A DNA stretch of 46,313 nt from an uncultured Actinomycetes bacterium (GCA_903896045.1 CAITWD010000013.1:1-46313), one strand, 5' to 3'. Shown: positions 30,661-39,202, counted from the stretch's first letter. The notes: a model not told the origin generated them from the sequence alone. Numbers and translations: made by a program.

Positions 30661-33207
30661 CTAGCGCACGCGTTCGGGCAGCTGCCGATCGTGGCGGGGT
30701 GGGGGGTCGGGCGCCGCCCGACCGGGAGGATTGAGACCGCGTGTCTGCGCGAGCTGCCGGGATGCAGGTATCCGTACTGCGCTGCGCGCGAGGGCGGTAG
30801 TGATGAGTGAGAGATGATCGGGAGTGTGAGACGCATCAAGGCACAGATGCACCTCATCGCGCGCGCGCGAGAGCACGACATAGCCCCACTCACGCAGTGC
30901 CCCATCACGGGGCGCCACCACGATGCAGGTATCCACGGTGATCCCTTGTGCAGCATGGCCGGTAATTGCCCAGGCGTGGGTGAGTCCGCCGTGGGCGAGA
31001 TAGTCCGAGGAGATGTGGAACTGCTCGCCATCATCGTCGCGGATCACGATGCCACCCGATGGCGGGTGTGCCCCGGCAATCACCCCGTGCATGCCATTGC
31101 GCAGGCCCTGGTGTGGGGCATTGACCACACAGCGCACGCGATCCCCCACGGCAAACCCTGTGGCTGCTCCTTCGAGGACTGCCCCGCGTGCGCCGGTGGC
31201 ATCAAGACGTCGTGTGACCTCGCGATTGAGCGCGGCGACCTCGACGCGATGGTAGGCGCACATCACGACGCGCGCTGCGGGGTCTGCGCTGCGCCGTTGC
31301 CACCACAGATCGACGCCGTGACCGATCGGATCGTCGCTATGGTGCACGCGGCCATGGGCGGCGTAGGTGCGCAGCGCATGGCTGATGTGCCCATCGCGCA
31401 CAGACGTCAGCGCCTCGCGCTCCCACAATTGGTGCTGTCGGTGGTTGGCGGTGAGGGTGAGGGCGCCATGTTGGCGCACGAGTTCTGCAAAGACACCCCC
31501 GGGGCCGACTGCGGGGAGCTGCTGGGGGTCACCGACAAGTACGAGCCGCGCACGGGTGCCCATCACCTGATCGACACAGCGGGCGAGGTTGCGTGTATCG
31601 GCCATCGACGCCTCATCGAGAATGATGCAGCCCTCGGGGACGCGTACCCCCCGCTCCCATCGTCCCACGAGCGCATGCAGGGTCATGCTCTCGGCCCCGG
31701 CGGCCTGTCCGAGCACGTGGGCTGCCTGCGCCGATGGGGCGGCGAGCGTGACCGGGATCCCTTGGGCGCGAAGGGCCGTGACCCCTGCGGCAAGCGCCGT
31801 GGTTTTTCCCGATCCGGCATATCCCACGATGCACAGAATGCGGCGGTCGCTCGAGGCAACTTCTTCTGCCGCATGTCGTTGTTCGTGATCAAGTCGAACG
31901 ACGTGAAATGCGAGGGCCGTCGCCACATGCTCCGCAGAGACCGGCTGCAACGGGAGGGGTGCACTGTTGGCGGCCTCGAAAATGCGCTGCTCGGCGGCGA
32001 CAATTTCTTGGGTGCTGTAGCGCGCGGGGACGCCCGTGCGCCCCGGTGCGAGCGTGACCAGCTCATGATGACGAGCGGTCGCATGGGCGCGGTCGACGAT
32101 CTGCTCTCCTGGCGCCCCGTCGCGCGCCTGATGGGCCCACGCGGCGATGAGATCGGCATGGGTGAAGGTGTGGGTGGTGGCAGTGAGCCCCACCGGGCCA
32201 ATGATCTGCGCATCATCGTTGAGGTGACGCACGCCATGAGGGGGCCGAGGTATCGCCTGTTGGAGGTGTGTTGCCAAGGACTCAAGTTCCCAGGCACCGC
32301 GTTGCGTTGCCCAGTGTGCGCGTTGGGTGTGCACGACAAACACCTCTTTGGCCGGGCGGCTCGCGCGTTGGGCAATGCGCCTGCCATGAGCTGAGTGCAC
32401 ATCAAAACGTTCGGCATGTGCGTGCACTGCACCCATGCGCGCGCTTGCGCGCGCGATGGCGCGCCGCGAGACGCCCTCGATCTCGATGTGCGTGGGTCCA
32501 TCGCGGCGCCATGTCAGGCCAAGGTGCTGGGTGAGTTCGTGGCGCAGGCGCGCCGAATAGATGGCATCTGCCGCCCGCTGCCAATGGATGAGCAATGGCG
32601 TTGCATCAAGTGCGCGCCACCGGGGATCGCCGTCGATCTGGGTCTGGTTGGCGATCACGATATGGGTATGCAGATGCGGATCGCCGTCGCGATTGGTGGC
32701 ATGGGTGAAGGCGGCGCCAAGAAACCCCCTACCGGGGGCACGGCCCTCGGGGGTGCGCACGACGCACGCCTCGCGTTCAAGAAGCGCGAGGGCATCACGC
32801 CAGGCGGTTGCGTGTGCGGCACCTACGATCGGGAGGTGCGACCCATCGAGTGCGAGTAGCAGGCTGATGGATTTGGGTGCGCTGACCGTCACATCAATGC
32901 CTGCGACCGGGCGGTGGGTCACGGGAAATCTCACCAGGTCACCGGTATCGGGGTCGATGCGGGTGCGTGTATGGGTTGTGACGGCAGCTGTCGGACGAAA
33001 TGGAATTTCGGTCACAGGATTGTGCCCGGCAAGTACCCTCGTCCATTCGCCTGGGGTGATGGGTCCATCGCGCGCGATGAGATGACGTGCGCTACCCACC
33101 CATTGCGCCGGAGGGGTGTCGATGAGTGCTGTCCACTCGGGTTCGGTGTGGCGTTCGTAATACCCGGAACGAGCAGTCGAGAGCCGTAGCCGCGTCATGC
33201 GGATCAT
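30661..33207 (-). CDS. MobF-family conjugative relaxase with helicase domain (TrwC/TraA-like)
   Basis: An 848-residue two-part protein. The relaxase domain (about 1-300) has the N-terminal tyrosines (Tyr16-Tyr17) that would attack the nic site, VAGIDVTVSAPKSISLL, and the three-histidine metal site HLHTHIVIANQ (His178, 180, 182). The RecD/TraI-like helicase domain has a P-loop GYAGSGKTT (462-470), Walker B ILDEASMAD, LVLVGDPQQLPAVGPGG and the late motif HAWAITGHAAQGITVD. Such proteins nick oriT and unwind the transferred strand during conjugation. No coupling protein, type IV secretion or partition gene is present in the window, so it is either a mobilisation gene relying on a helper or a remnant. 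No Shine-Dalgarno site precedes the ATG. Confidence 0.92.
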   Translation of the reverse strand: MIRMTRLRLSTARSGYYERHTEPEWTALIDTPPAQWVGSARHLIARDGPITPGEWTRVLAGHNPVTEIPFRPTAAVTTHTRTRIDPDTGDLVRFPVTHRPVAGIDVTVSAPKSISLLLALDGSHLPIVGAAHATAWRDALALLEREACVVRTPEGRAPGRGFLGAAFTHATNRDGDPHLHTHIVIANQTQIDGDPRWRALDATPLLIHWQRAADAIYSARLRHELTQHLGLTWRRDGPTHIEIEGVSRRAIARASARMGAVHAHAERFDVHSAHGRRIAQRASRPAKEVFVVHTQRAHWATQRGAWELESLATHLQQAIPRPPHGVRHLNDDAQIIGPVGLTATTHTFTHADLIAAWAHQARDGAPGEQIVDRAHATARHHELVTLAPGRTGVPARYSTQEIVAAEQRIFEAANSAPLPLQPVSAEHVATALAFHVVRLDHEQRHAAEEVASSDRRILCIVGYAGSGKTTALAAGVTALRAQGIPVTLAAPSAQAAHVLGQAAGAESMTLHALVGRWERGVRVPEGCIILDEASMADTRNLARCVDQVMGTRARLVLVGDPQQLPAVGPGGVFAELVRQHGALTLTANHRQHQLWEREALTSVRDGHISHALRTYAAHGRVHHSDDPIGHGVDLWWQRRSADPAARVVMCAYHRVEVAALNREVTRRLDATGARGAVLEGAATGFAVGDRVRCVVNAPHQGLRNGMHGVIAGAHPPSGGIVIRDDDGEQFHISSDYLAHGGLTHAWAITGHAAQGITVDTCIVVAPRDGALREWGYVVLSRARDEVHLCLDASHTPDHLSLITTALARSAVRIPASRQLAQTRGLNPPGRAAPDPPPRHDRQLPERVR

Positions 33208-33453
33208 CGTGTGGGCCCGGTGGTCGGCATCTCCAGAGAGATGGCCTCATCAGCCATGATGCGGGGGTGCGCAGCCAGTACTTTGCGCCGGATTCGCCGA
33301 AGCCGTTCATTCTCTTACGCCGTGTGAGATGCGCTGCGGCCGGGGGGCGTGTCCCCCGAGCGGTCATGTCGAAGTTTTGTTTAGAATTTGTCCAAGTTAT
33401 TTGGCAACGCAGTTGCAGAGCGCAGACCGCCCTCTGTTGCCTAAGGAGTCTCG

Positions 33454-33683
33454 ATGCCCGAGAGCACGTCGGTACCACCCAGCCGTCCACCTGCAGGACT
33501 CAAAAGCCGTGCGCAACGCGACAAACTCGCCGTTCTTTTATTCATGGTCGCCGCCTTCGCATCATTTGTCTTCTCGGTCAGCCTCTGGTTTGGGGGTATC
33601 GTGACGCGGGCCTCTTCGTGGGGATCTGGGTGCCGTCAATCCTCAGTCTTGGGACTCTCGTCATGTCGCAGAGGCCTCGATGA
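33454..33683 (+). pseudogene. small two-helix membrane protein with a one-base frameshift
   Basis: A perfect ribosome site (TAAGGAG, 5 bases before ATG) starts a frame reading MPESTSVPPSRPPAG... then a membrane helix LAVLLFMVAAFASFVFSVSLWFGG. The frame then turns into Arg-rich nonsense, while another frame continues sensibly from a five-G run (near 33594-33598): YRDAGLFVGIWVPSILSLGTLVM, a second helix, ending SQRPR and a TGA that overlaps the next start (ATGA). Adding one G restores a continuous protein of about 76 residues with two helices. The cause may be a real deletion, a homopolymer read error or, less likely, ribosomal slippage. A TAGAAT box lies about 70 bases upstream. Confidence 0.6.
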
Positions 33684-33814
33684 GCGCGACGGGAATATTT
33701 ATCGTCGGCCTCATCGTTACCTTGGTCGTCGGCGCCGCGGTTGCACTTCTCATCTACGGCGCAATTATGGATGGGCGCGAGCAAACGCGCGTCGACGTCG
33801 ACGACCTGTCCTGA
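33680..33814 (+). CDS. small membrane protein, 44 aa
   Basis: ATG at 33680 overlaps the TGA that ends the preceding (restored) frame. The product has one strong hydrophobic helix (IFIVGLIVTLVVGAAVALLIYGAIM) and an acidic tail ending VDVDDLS. Together with the preceding gene it makes a two-gene unit of tiny membrane proteins, reminiscent in size of accessory subunits of respiratory complexes; that function is not shown. The CtaG gene lies 375 bases downstream in the opposite orientation. Confidence 0.6.
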   Translation: MSATGIFIVGLIVTLVVGAAVALLIYGAIMDGREQTRVDVDDLS

Positions 33815-34189
33815 ATTTCGCACCCGCTGATCAGCCGACACGCCGCGGGACGAATGCGTTCGGTCGACGCGGTGAGAGGATCATCGTCACGTAAGCGATT
33901 GCGTATGGGCTCACCCATCCCGGGGAACCCGTACGCATCGCGACCGTTCATCGGTCGCCCCTCGCATCACGATTTCGGCTGGCACAACCACGCACATAGG
34001 TTCGCCAGGTTGCCGCGTCGCTCCGTTTGAGTGGATGGCGATCGACGGATCTAGAATCGCGGCGAGTCGAGTTGTGGGCACACATCGCCAGATCGTTGTG
34101 CACAGACGCACCGTGCATCGTCATCGACACGAAGTCGTGCGAGCAGGCGCGCGCGCCGCGACCACCACACCCTTTTCGACCCTCGTGAG
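33815..34189. other. 375-bp stretch without an intact gene
   Basis: Between the 44-residue protein and the convergent ctaG there is no intact frame. A minus-strand segment (33911-34111) may be the tail of a LacI-family regulator. Nothing else stands out. Confidence 0.5.
33911..34111 (-). pseudogene. possible C-terminal remnant of a LacI-family regulator
   Basis: The minus-strand frame reads LCTTIW, then about 30 residues later PGEPMCVVVPAEIVMRGAT before its stop. LacI-family proteins end with a similar pair of blocks: an LTTIR-like segment and RVVLPTELVVRGST. The spacing is roughly right, but the rest is not recognisable and no HTH or sugar-binding core lies upstream. The stretch is short, so chance similarity is possible. 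Confidence 0.3.
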
Positions 34190-35167
34190 CTAATCGATTC
34201 CCGGGCGACTTGCGGTCGAGACACCGTGCGCGTCGGCAAATTGAGAGATCTGCCCGCTGCGGACCGCCGCACGTACTTCGGTGCGGTCATAGCCCGCCTC
34301 GAGTAGGCGTTGTTCGATACTGCGCTCACGGGCATTGGCGAAAAAGAGCACGCCGATCGTGCCAAAGGCCAGGACGCAGTGGGTCACCATCATCACGGTA
34401 CCGGCATTTGCCTGGTCTTGGAGTGACCCAATTCCCCAGGTGGTATCGAGTGCGGCGTGACCGGGGTACAGCGGCGTCCCTGAGAACCAAAATAGGTTTG
34501 CAATCCCGAGCCCAAAGAACCACACCGCAGTCATATAGGCACATTTGGCCCCGGTGCCAAACCATGCGGGCGCCGTCGAGACGCGCTCAAGCACGGGGCA
34601 CCACACCAGAAATCCAAACACAAAAAAGGAGATCTGCTGCAGGATCCAGACGAGCTCGGAATCAAGGAGCTGGCCATGGATGCTGGGAAACAGCCATACC
34701 GCGCTACTTGCCATCCACAAGGGAAGCCCGACACCGGGGTGCGCCACCAGACGCAGCAGTCCGGGTGCGCTCTGACGGGCCCTGGGGAGTGCGGCGACAA
34801 TGAGCAGCGCTCCGAATCCGCCGATAAGTGTGTGCTGGGCCATGTGGACCTCGAGCAATCCATCCTTTGCCATCCCCGAGACGGGAGAGCACACCGCACC
34901 CAACAGCACCACAATCCCTGTGATTGCCGACCAGCGCGGCCACCCCCTTGGCGCACGGGGCAGCACCGCGATCGCAAGCAGTCCGATGAGTGAGACCTCG
35001 ACGGGTGGCACCGACCACAACTGCCACCAATGCGGGGTCGTGGGGAGGCTGCCAATACCGCTGGTACGGACCGATTGGGTGACCGTGAGCTGGGACACGG
35101 CAAGCGAGAGCGCAAGTGTCGCGGCGATCACAAGCGCCGCGAGAATGAATGTGCGAGATCGGGTCAC
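34190..35167 (-). CDS. ctaG: CtaG-type cytochrome c oxidase assembly factor (Caa3_CtaG)
   Basis: A 325-residue membrane protein with seven or more hydrophobic helices. The family blocks are VHMAQHTLIGGFGALLIVAALPRA (with conserved His), WILQQISFFVFGFLVWCPVL, and the C-terminal DQANAGTVMMVTH. Caa3_CtaG proteins are needed to insert copper into caa3-type oxidases in Bacillus and relatives. The two cupredoxins and a dihaem cytochrome in this window fit a copper-dependent terminal oxidase, though no oxidase subunit gene is present. The start is GTG at 35167; a longer form from 35251 would add a non-hydrophobic extension. Confidence 0.87.
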   Translation of the reverse strand: MTRSRTFILAALVIAATLALSLAVSQLTVTQSVRTSGIGSLPTTPHWWQLWSVPPVEVSLIGLLAIAVLPRAPRGWPRWSAITGIVVLLGAVCSPVSGMAKDGLLEVHMAQHTLIGGFGALLIVAALPRARQSAPGLLRLVAHPGVGLPLWMASSAVWLFPSIHGQLLDSELVWILQQISFFVFGFLVWCPVLERVSTAPAWFGTGAKCAYMTAVWFFGLGIANLFWFSGTPLYPGHAALDTTWGIGSLQDQANAGTVMMVTHCVLAFGTIGVLFFANARERSIEQRLLEAGYDRTEVRAAVRSGQISQFADAHGVSTASRPGID

Positions 35168-35235
35168 CGCTCGATCATTGCAGCAATCGCCCGCCTTCGG
35201 CGCGGACGTCGGTCGTTGCTGGAGCGCACGAGAGG

Positions 35236-35266
35236 CTGCGACCACGCACATCGTGCGTGGTCGCAG
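35236..35266 (-). terminator. hairpin terminator after the HtrA gene
   Basis: A 14-bp perfect stem (CTGCGACCACGCAC and its complement) with the loop ATC begins 7 bases after the HtrA stop codon on the minus strand. No T-tract. Confidence 0.8.
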
Positions 35267-35272
35267 GGTGCG

Positions 35273-36502
35273 CTAACAGCCGCTGGAGATACTCGGTGCG
35301 CTCGATGGTTGCTTGGTCAAGGTGATGGTCGCGGTGCCGCGGGTTCCATTGGCATGGACCACCGTGGCACGAACGGTACTTCCCACATTTGCCGAGCTCA
35401 AAAAAGTCTGCAGGTCAGTCATGGAGGTCACGGTGGTGCCACCGATGTGGGTGATGACATCACCGCCGGCACAGATCGCGTTGCCATAGACCGTGGTGGC
35501 ATGATTTCCGCCGTGGATCCCCGCTTTATCTGCAGGGCCACCCGGGACCACTGCAGTCACCAGGACCCCTGAGGAGACCTTGGCGACGCCGCTTTGGGCG
35601 AGCTGTGGTGTTACCGAGACCCCGGCAATACCGAGCCACGGATGAGAGGCCACGCCTTGGTGGAGGAGCTCATTGATGATGTTTTTTTCCGCGGAGTTCA
35701 TTGGTACCGCAAAGGCGACACCCACATTTGCGTCAACGCCGGAGTCGGCGATCTGCGCATTGATCCCGATGACCTCTCCCGCTTGATTGAGCAAGGGGCC
35801 ACCGGAGTTGCCATGGTTGACTGCGGCGTCGGTTTGGATCGCATTGGCGAGCGTAAAGCCATTGGGGGATTGAATCTCGCGTCCGAGCCCCGAGACGATC
35901 CCTGAGCTGGCCGACTGGGTGTAGCCAAAGGGGGTGCCGATTGCGAGGACTGGCTGACCGATTTGGACATTTTCGGCTTGGCCAAGCGGCAGCGGATGCA
36001 GCGCTTGTGCGGCGACCTTGACGTGGATGACGGCGAGGTCGGTCGATGGGTCCTCCCCGAGGACGGTGCCCGAGACGCTCGTGCCGTCTTTAAATTGCAC
36101 ATTGATCGAGGTCGCTTTGGCGACGACGTGTTGGTTGGTGACAATGTCGCCATTGGTATCGATCACAAATCCTGTACCAAGTGCTGCCGACTGGGTGGGG
36201 TTCCCAAATTGATCGGTGCCATTTTGGGTCGTCGAGATCTCGACGACGCCCGGCATGGCATTGGCCGCAACACTGACCCAGTTGGTTGCCCCGCCCGCGG
36301 CAACCGGAGTGGTGGCGATGGGGGTGGTGCTCGTTGAGCTCGCGGCAGGTGCACTCGATGAGGTGCCGCCCGATGTGTGATCGACGCCCACGACGATCCC
36401 GCCTCCGATGAGTCCTGCGATGAGCCCCACGATTGCGGTCTGGGCAATGCGTCGTCGTGGCGATGCACTCTTTGGCTGTGTCGGGTCGGCAGATGATTCC
36501 AT
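35273..36502 (-). CDS. HtrA/DegP-type membrane-anchored serine protease with PDZ
   Basis: A 409-residue protein. A cytoplasmic Arg-rich start is followed by one helix (IVGLIAGLIGGGIVVGV), a Ser/Thr/Ala linker, a trypsin-like domain with His125 (TNQHVV), Asp155 (DPSTDLAVI) and Ser233 (HGNSGGPLLN), and one C-terminal PDZ domain (GVLVTAVVPGGPADKAGI). This is the layout of HtrA proteins that degrade damaged proteins outside the membrane. AAGGA lies 10 bases before the ATG at 36502. A cysteine near the end (SISSGC) is the final residue, which is odd. An 11-bp inverted repeat lies 39-70 bases upstream. Confidence 0.93.
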   Translation of the reverse strand: MESSADPTQPKSASPRRRIAQTAIVGLIAGLIGGGIVVGVDHTSGGTSSSAPAASSTSTTPIATTPVAAGGATNWVSVAANAMPGVVEISTTQNGTDQFGNPTQSAALGTGFVIDTNGDIVTNQHVVAKATSINVQFKDGTSVSGTVLGEDPSTDLAVIHVKVAAQALHPLPLGQAENVQIGQPVLAIGTPFGYTQSASSGIVSGLGREIQSPNGFTLANAIQTDAAVNHGNSGGPLLNQAGEVIGINAQIADSGVDANVGVAFAVPMNSAEKNIINELLHQGVASHPWLGIAGVSVTPQLAQSGVAKVSSGVLVTAVVPGGPADKAGIHGGNHATTVYGNAICAGGDVITHIGGTTVTSMTDLQTFLSSANVGSTVRATVVHANGTRGTATITLTKQPSSAPSISSGC

Positions 36503-36540
36503 TGTGCACTCGTCCTTGGTCGTGCCGGTGATCATTCTTG

Positions 36541-36572
36541 CGCATGTGATGCATGGGCTCACATCACATGCG
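36541..36572. promoter_or_regulatory. 11-bp inverted repeat between the lipoprotein and HtrA genes
   Basis: CGCATGTGATG (36541-36551) and its exact complement (36562-36572) are separated by 10 bases. It could be an operator of the HtrA gene or a terminator for the lipoprotein gene, which ends 75 bases before it on the same strand. Confidence 0.45.
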
Positions 36573-36646
36573 TCTCACACATCACACCGTGTATCTCTGA
36601 GAATTTCCTGAAAGTACGGTTGCGAGTCGGTGAACCCGCGTGCACC

Positions 36647-37177
36647 TTAGTTGCAGGAGGTCAGTCCCGCCGCTTTAAATTGCGCATCGAGCGTCGAGCT
36701 GAGCTGGGCAATCTGCTTGTCGATGGCAATGTAGGCGATCGCTTCGCCCTTGTATTTCGTGGCAATCGTCGTGACCCGTGCGACGACTCCTGCGAATGCG
36801 GAATCGATTCCGGCCTTGGTCGACACAAGCGACGCCGGCACTGAAATTGCCGCGAGATCGTGCTGCAGTCTGGCCTGCGCGGCAAAGACTGACTTTTGGT
36901 CGGCCAATGTCGGCAGGTGCTTGGTTTTCTCAATGGCTGCCATCCGAGCGGCCACAGGGCGAATCGCCGCGACTGCCACGGTGCAAATTCCATTCGCGGT
37001 CTTTGCATATGCGGCCCGCGCGGCGGCATCTGCAGGTTTCTTCGTCGTGGAACTGCTGCCACAACCGGTGAGGGCCAGCGAGGCGCACGTGAGGACACCC
37101 GCCGCCACAAGAACCACATTTTTTTGGTTATTTGCAGGAATTTTACTGAATCCGTTCCGGGATGATCGGGCGGTCAT
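36647..37177 (-). CDS. small lipoprotein, unknown function
   Basis: A 176-residue exported lipoprotein. Positively charged start, hydrophobic segment VVLVAAGVLTCASLALTGC (lipobox LTGC), then a Ser/Thr/Lys linker and an Ala-rich helical domain of about 125 residues. Apart from the lipobox and signal cysteines, the mature part has one Cys near the start (NGICTV) and one near the end (LTSCN), which could pair. AAGGAG lies 9 bases before the ATG. I do not recognise a family. It is upstream of and co-directional with the HtrA gene, 144 bases apart. Confidence 0.75.
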   Translation of the reverse strand: MTARSSRNGFSKIPANNQKNVVLVAAGVLTCASLALTGCGSSSTTKKPADAAARAAYAKTANGICTVAVAAIRPVAARMAAIEKTKHLPTLADQKSVFAAQARLQHDLAAISVPASLVSTKAGIDSAFAGVVARVTTIATKYKGEAIAYIAIDKQIAQLSSTLDAQFKAAGLTSCN

Positions 37178-37422
37178 CAGACCGTTCTCCTTGGTGGGTG
37201 TGGATTGGTGTTGTGCAGATGTCTAGATGGGTGCCGCAAGCCTTATCCATTCGGCCCACGATTTTGTCACCTCTTGGAACGTAGCGTGCTTTGACCGCGA
37301 CTTTTAGTGATTGGCGTTTTGCGATGTGCAATCACGAGTCCCGGGGGTCAGTAAAAGGGGACACATGAGGTCGCGGTCACTTTTTTGCTGCCCGACACTC
37401 ATACAAAAGGGGGATTTCGGGA

Positions 37423-38832
37423 GTGCTTGCTTATCCAACATGGCTGAACGCAGGCGATAACGCCTGGCAGCTCACCGCCGCCACACTTGTGGGGTTGATG
37501 AGTATTCCAGGACTCGTGCTGTTGTACGGGGGAATTGTTCAGAAGAAGTGGGCCATCAACACCATGCTGATGGCATTCACCGGCTTCTGCATCGTCTTGT
37601 TTGTGTGGGTCTTTTATGGATTCAACATGGGTTTTGGCCATCCCTTGCACTTGGGTGCTGGCCAGTTTTTCTCAAATATGGTGGGGAAACCCTCCCCAGT
37701 CCTGAGCGCAGCGGATGAAATTGGACAAGCCAACATCCCGCTTCTGTCAGGTACCGGTGCGATGCCGGCCTTCCACTTTGGCCAGTCGTCGCTGGTGTAC
37801 TTCCAATTTGTGTTTGCCGGCATCACCCCACTGCTGTTTTTGGGAAGTGTGCTGACCCGTATGAGCCTCAAGGCGTGGATGATCTTTGTCTTCTTGTGGG
37901 GTTCGCTGGTCTACCCGATCAATGCATTCTTGATCTGGGGCGGCGGCTACTTCGCCATGAATGGCGCAGTGGACTACTCCGGTGGATACGTCATCCACTT
38001 GGCAGCGGGTGTGTCGGGCTTCGTTGCGGCATGGGTGGTCGGTCCGCGTATCAAGGGCGACCGTGATGCAACACCGAACAACATGATGATGGTGGCCGCT
38101 GGTGCGGGTCTTTTGTGGCTCGGCTGGAACGGCTTTAACGGTGGTGACCCGTACTTCGCCGGTGCAGATGCTGGCGCTGCGGTGCTCAACACCAACCTTG
38201 CTGCCGCGTCGGCAATGTTCGTGTGGATCATGCTCGACATCCTTTCGCCGCGAAAGAGCGCCTCGCTCATCGGTGGGGTGAACGGCATGATCGTTGGTCT
38301 TGTGGGAATCACACCAGCAGCCGGTTTTGTGAATGGCTTTGGTGCCCTCGTCATCGGTGTATTTGGTTCGATTGTGGTGTGGACCATGATGACCCACGTC
38401 GGTCCGAGGATTCCATTTGTCAACCGTGTGGATGATGCACTCGGTGTGATCTGGACACACGGTTTTGCGGGTCTATTGGGGGGTCTGATGGTCGGTCTGA
38501 TTGCCGATCCGAAGATGCTGATGTATCTGGGTGCCGATGGTACGGCCAACGGTGGCTTCTCCGTGACGGGTCTCTTTTACGGTGACACCGTGCCGTGGTA
38601 CCGAACGCAGCTCTTTCACCAGGCACAAGCCGCGCTGTGGATTATCGTATTCTCAGCGATCATGACCTTCATTATCTTGCGGGTGATGAAGCTTGTGATG
38701 CCGCTGCGCTTCACCGACCAAGAGTGCCTCGATGGTGATATCGCGATCCACGGTGAGCAGGTGACCTCTGACTTCATTGGTGAGCAGAGCCTGGTCTTCC
38801 CGCTTGCGCCACAACCGAAGCTCGGGGAGTAA
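37423..38832 (+). CDS. amtB: ammonium transporter
   Basis: A 469-residue Amt/Rh protein with eleven hydrophobic helices. Signature blocks include LMAFTGFCIVLFVWVFYGFNMGFG, FAGITPLLFLGSVLTRMSLKAW, VDYSGGYVIHLAAGVSGFVAAWVVG (first pore His), LLWLGWNGFNGG and VIWTHGFAGLLGGLMVG (second pore His). It imports ammonium through the membrane as a trimer. Unlike many bacterial Amt proteins it has no signal peptide visible. The start is GTG at 37423 behind a purine-rich AGGGGG. The PII gene follows after 10 bases. Confidence 0.96.
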   Translation: MLAYPTWLNAGDNAWQLTAATLVGLMSIPGLVLLYGGIVQKKWAINTMLMAFTGFCIVLFVWVFYGFNMGFGHPLHLGAGQFFSNMVGKPSPVLSAADEIGQANIPLLSGTGAMPAFHFGQSSLVYFQFVFAGITPLLFLGSVLTRMSLKAWMIFVFLWGSLVYPINAFLIWGGGYFAMNGAVDYSGGYVIHLAAGVSGFVAAWVVGPRIKGDRDATPNNMMMVAAGAGLLWLGWNGFNGGDPYFAGADAGAAVLNTNLAAASAMFVWIMLDILSPRKSASLIGGVNGMIVGLVGITPAAGFVNGFGALVIGVFGSIVVWTMMTHVGPRIPFVNRVDDALGVIWTHGFAGLLGGLMVGLIADPKMLMYLGADGTANGGFSVTGLFYGDTVPWYRTQLFHQAQAALWIIVFSAIMTFIILRVMKLVMPLRFTDQECLDGDIAIHGEQVTSDFIGEQSLVFPLAPQPKLGE

Positions 38833-38842
38833 GGAACACAAC

Positions 38843-39202
38843 ATGAAAAAGATTGAAGCATTCATTCGTCACGAGGCGTTTGAGCAGATCCGTGATCGAC
38901 TGGCCGGAATGGGCCTTCCCTCGATGAGCGTGAGCGAAATCAAGGGATCGGGCCGCCAGGCAGGCGCAGTCGATGGCTATCGCGGACGTCGAGCGGGGAT
39001 TTTCCTGCGTCCAAAAATCAAGCTGGAAATGGTCCTCGATGACAAAGATGTGGATCGCGCAGTCGACGTCATCCTCGAGTTGGCCCAGACGGGTCACCCC
39101 GGGGACGGCAAGATCTTCGTGATCGATGTCCATGAGGCGATTCGTGTCCGTACGGGTGAGCGCGGTGACGTCGTGCTCGAGTCACACCCAGACGAAGGCT
39201 AG
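38843..39202 (+). CDS. glnK: PII signal protein (GlnB/GlnK), lacking Tyr51
   Basis: A 119-residue PII protein that binds ATP/ADP and 2-oxoglutarate and would block AmtB when nitrogen is plentiful. The start (MKKIEAFIRH), the Lys/Arg-rich base of the T-loop (GSGRQAG), Tyr46 (GYRG), PKIKLE, AQTGHPGDGKIFVIDV and IRVRTGE are conserved. The T-loop reads GYRGRRAG, so position 51 is Ala, not the tyrosine that GlnD uridylylates or adenylylates. AAGGA lies 7 bases before the ATG. The amtB linkage suggests GlnK rather than GlnB. Confidence 0.93.
   Translation: MKKIEAFIRHEAFEQIRDRLAGMGLPSMSVSEIKGSGRQAGAVDGYRGRRAGIFLRPKIKLEMVLDDKDVDRAVDVILELAQTGHPGDGKIFVIDVHEAIRVRTGERGDVVLESHPDEG

Noticed and set aside
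30814-32394. 526-codon plus-strand frame opposite the relaxase gene
   Set aside because: It is antisense to a protein with clear relaxase and helicase motifs, has no recognisable domain, and arises from GC-rich codon bias.
33126-33453. Upstream part of the frame that carries helix 2 of the frameshifted gene
   Set aside because: Cys/Arg-rich and non-homologous in appearance; only the part after the G-run looks coding.
33590-33600. Programmed -1 ribosomal frameshift at TTTGGGGGT
   Set aside because: A -1 slip would join the frames, but the phase is not a canonical slippery heptamer and no downstream structure was identified; an indel is simpler.
37266-37281. GlnR-like half-box GTCAC-N6-GAACG upstream of amtB
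   Set aside because: Only one imperfect half of the expected four-part site is present; too weak to report as a site.
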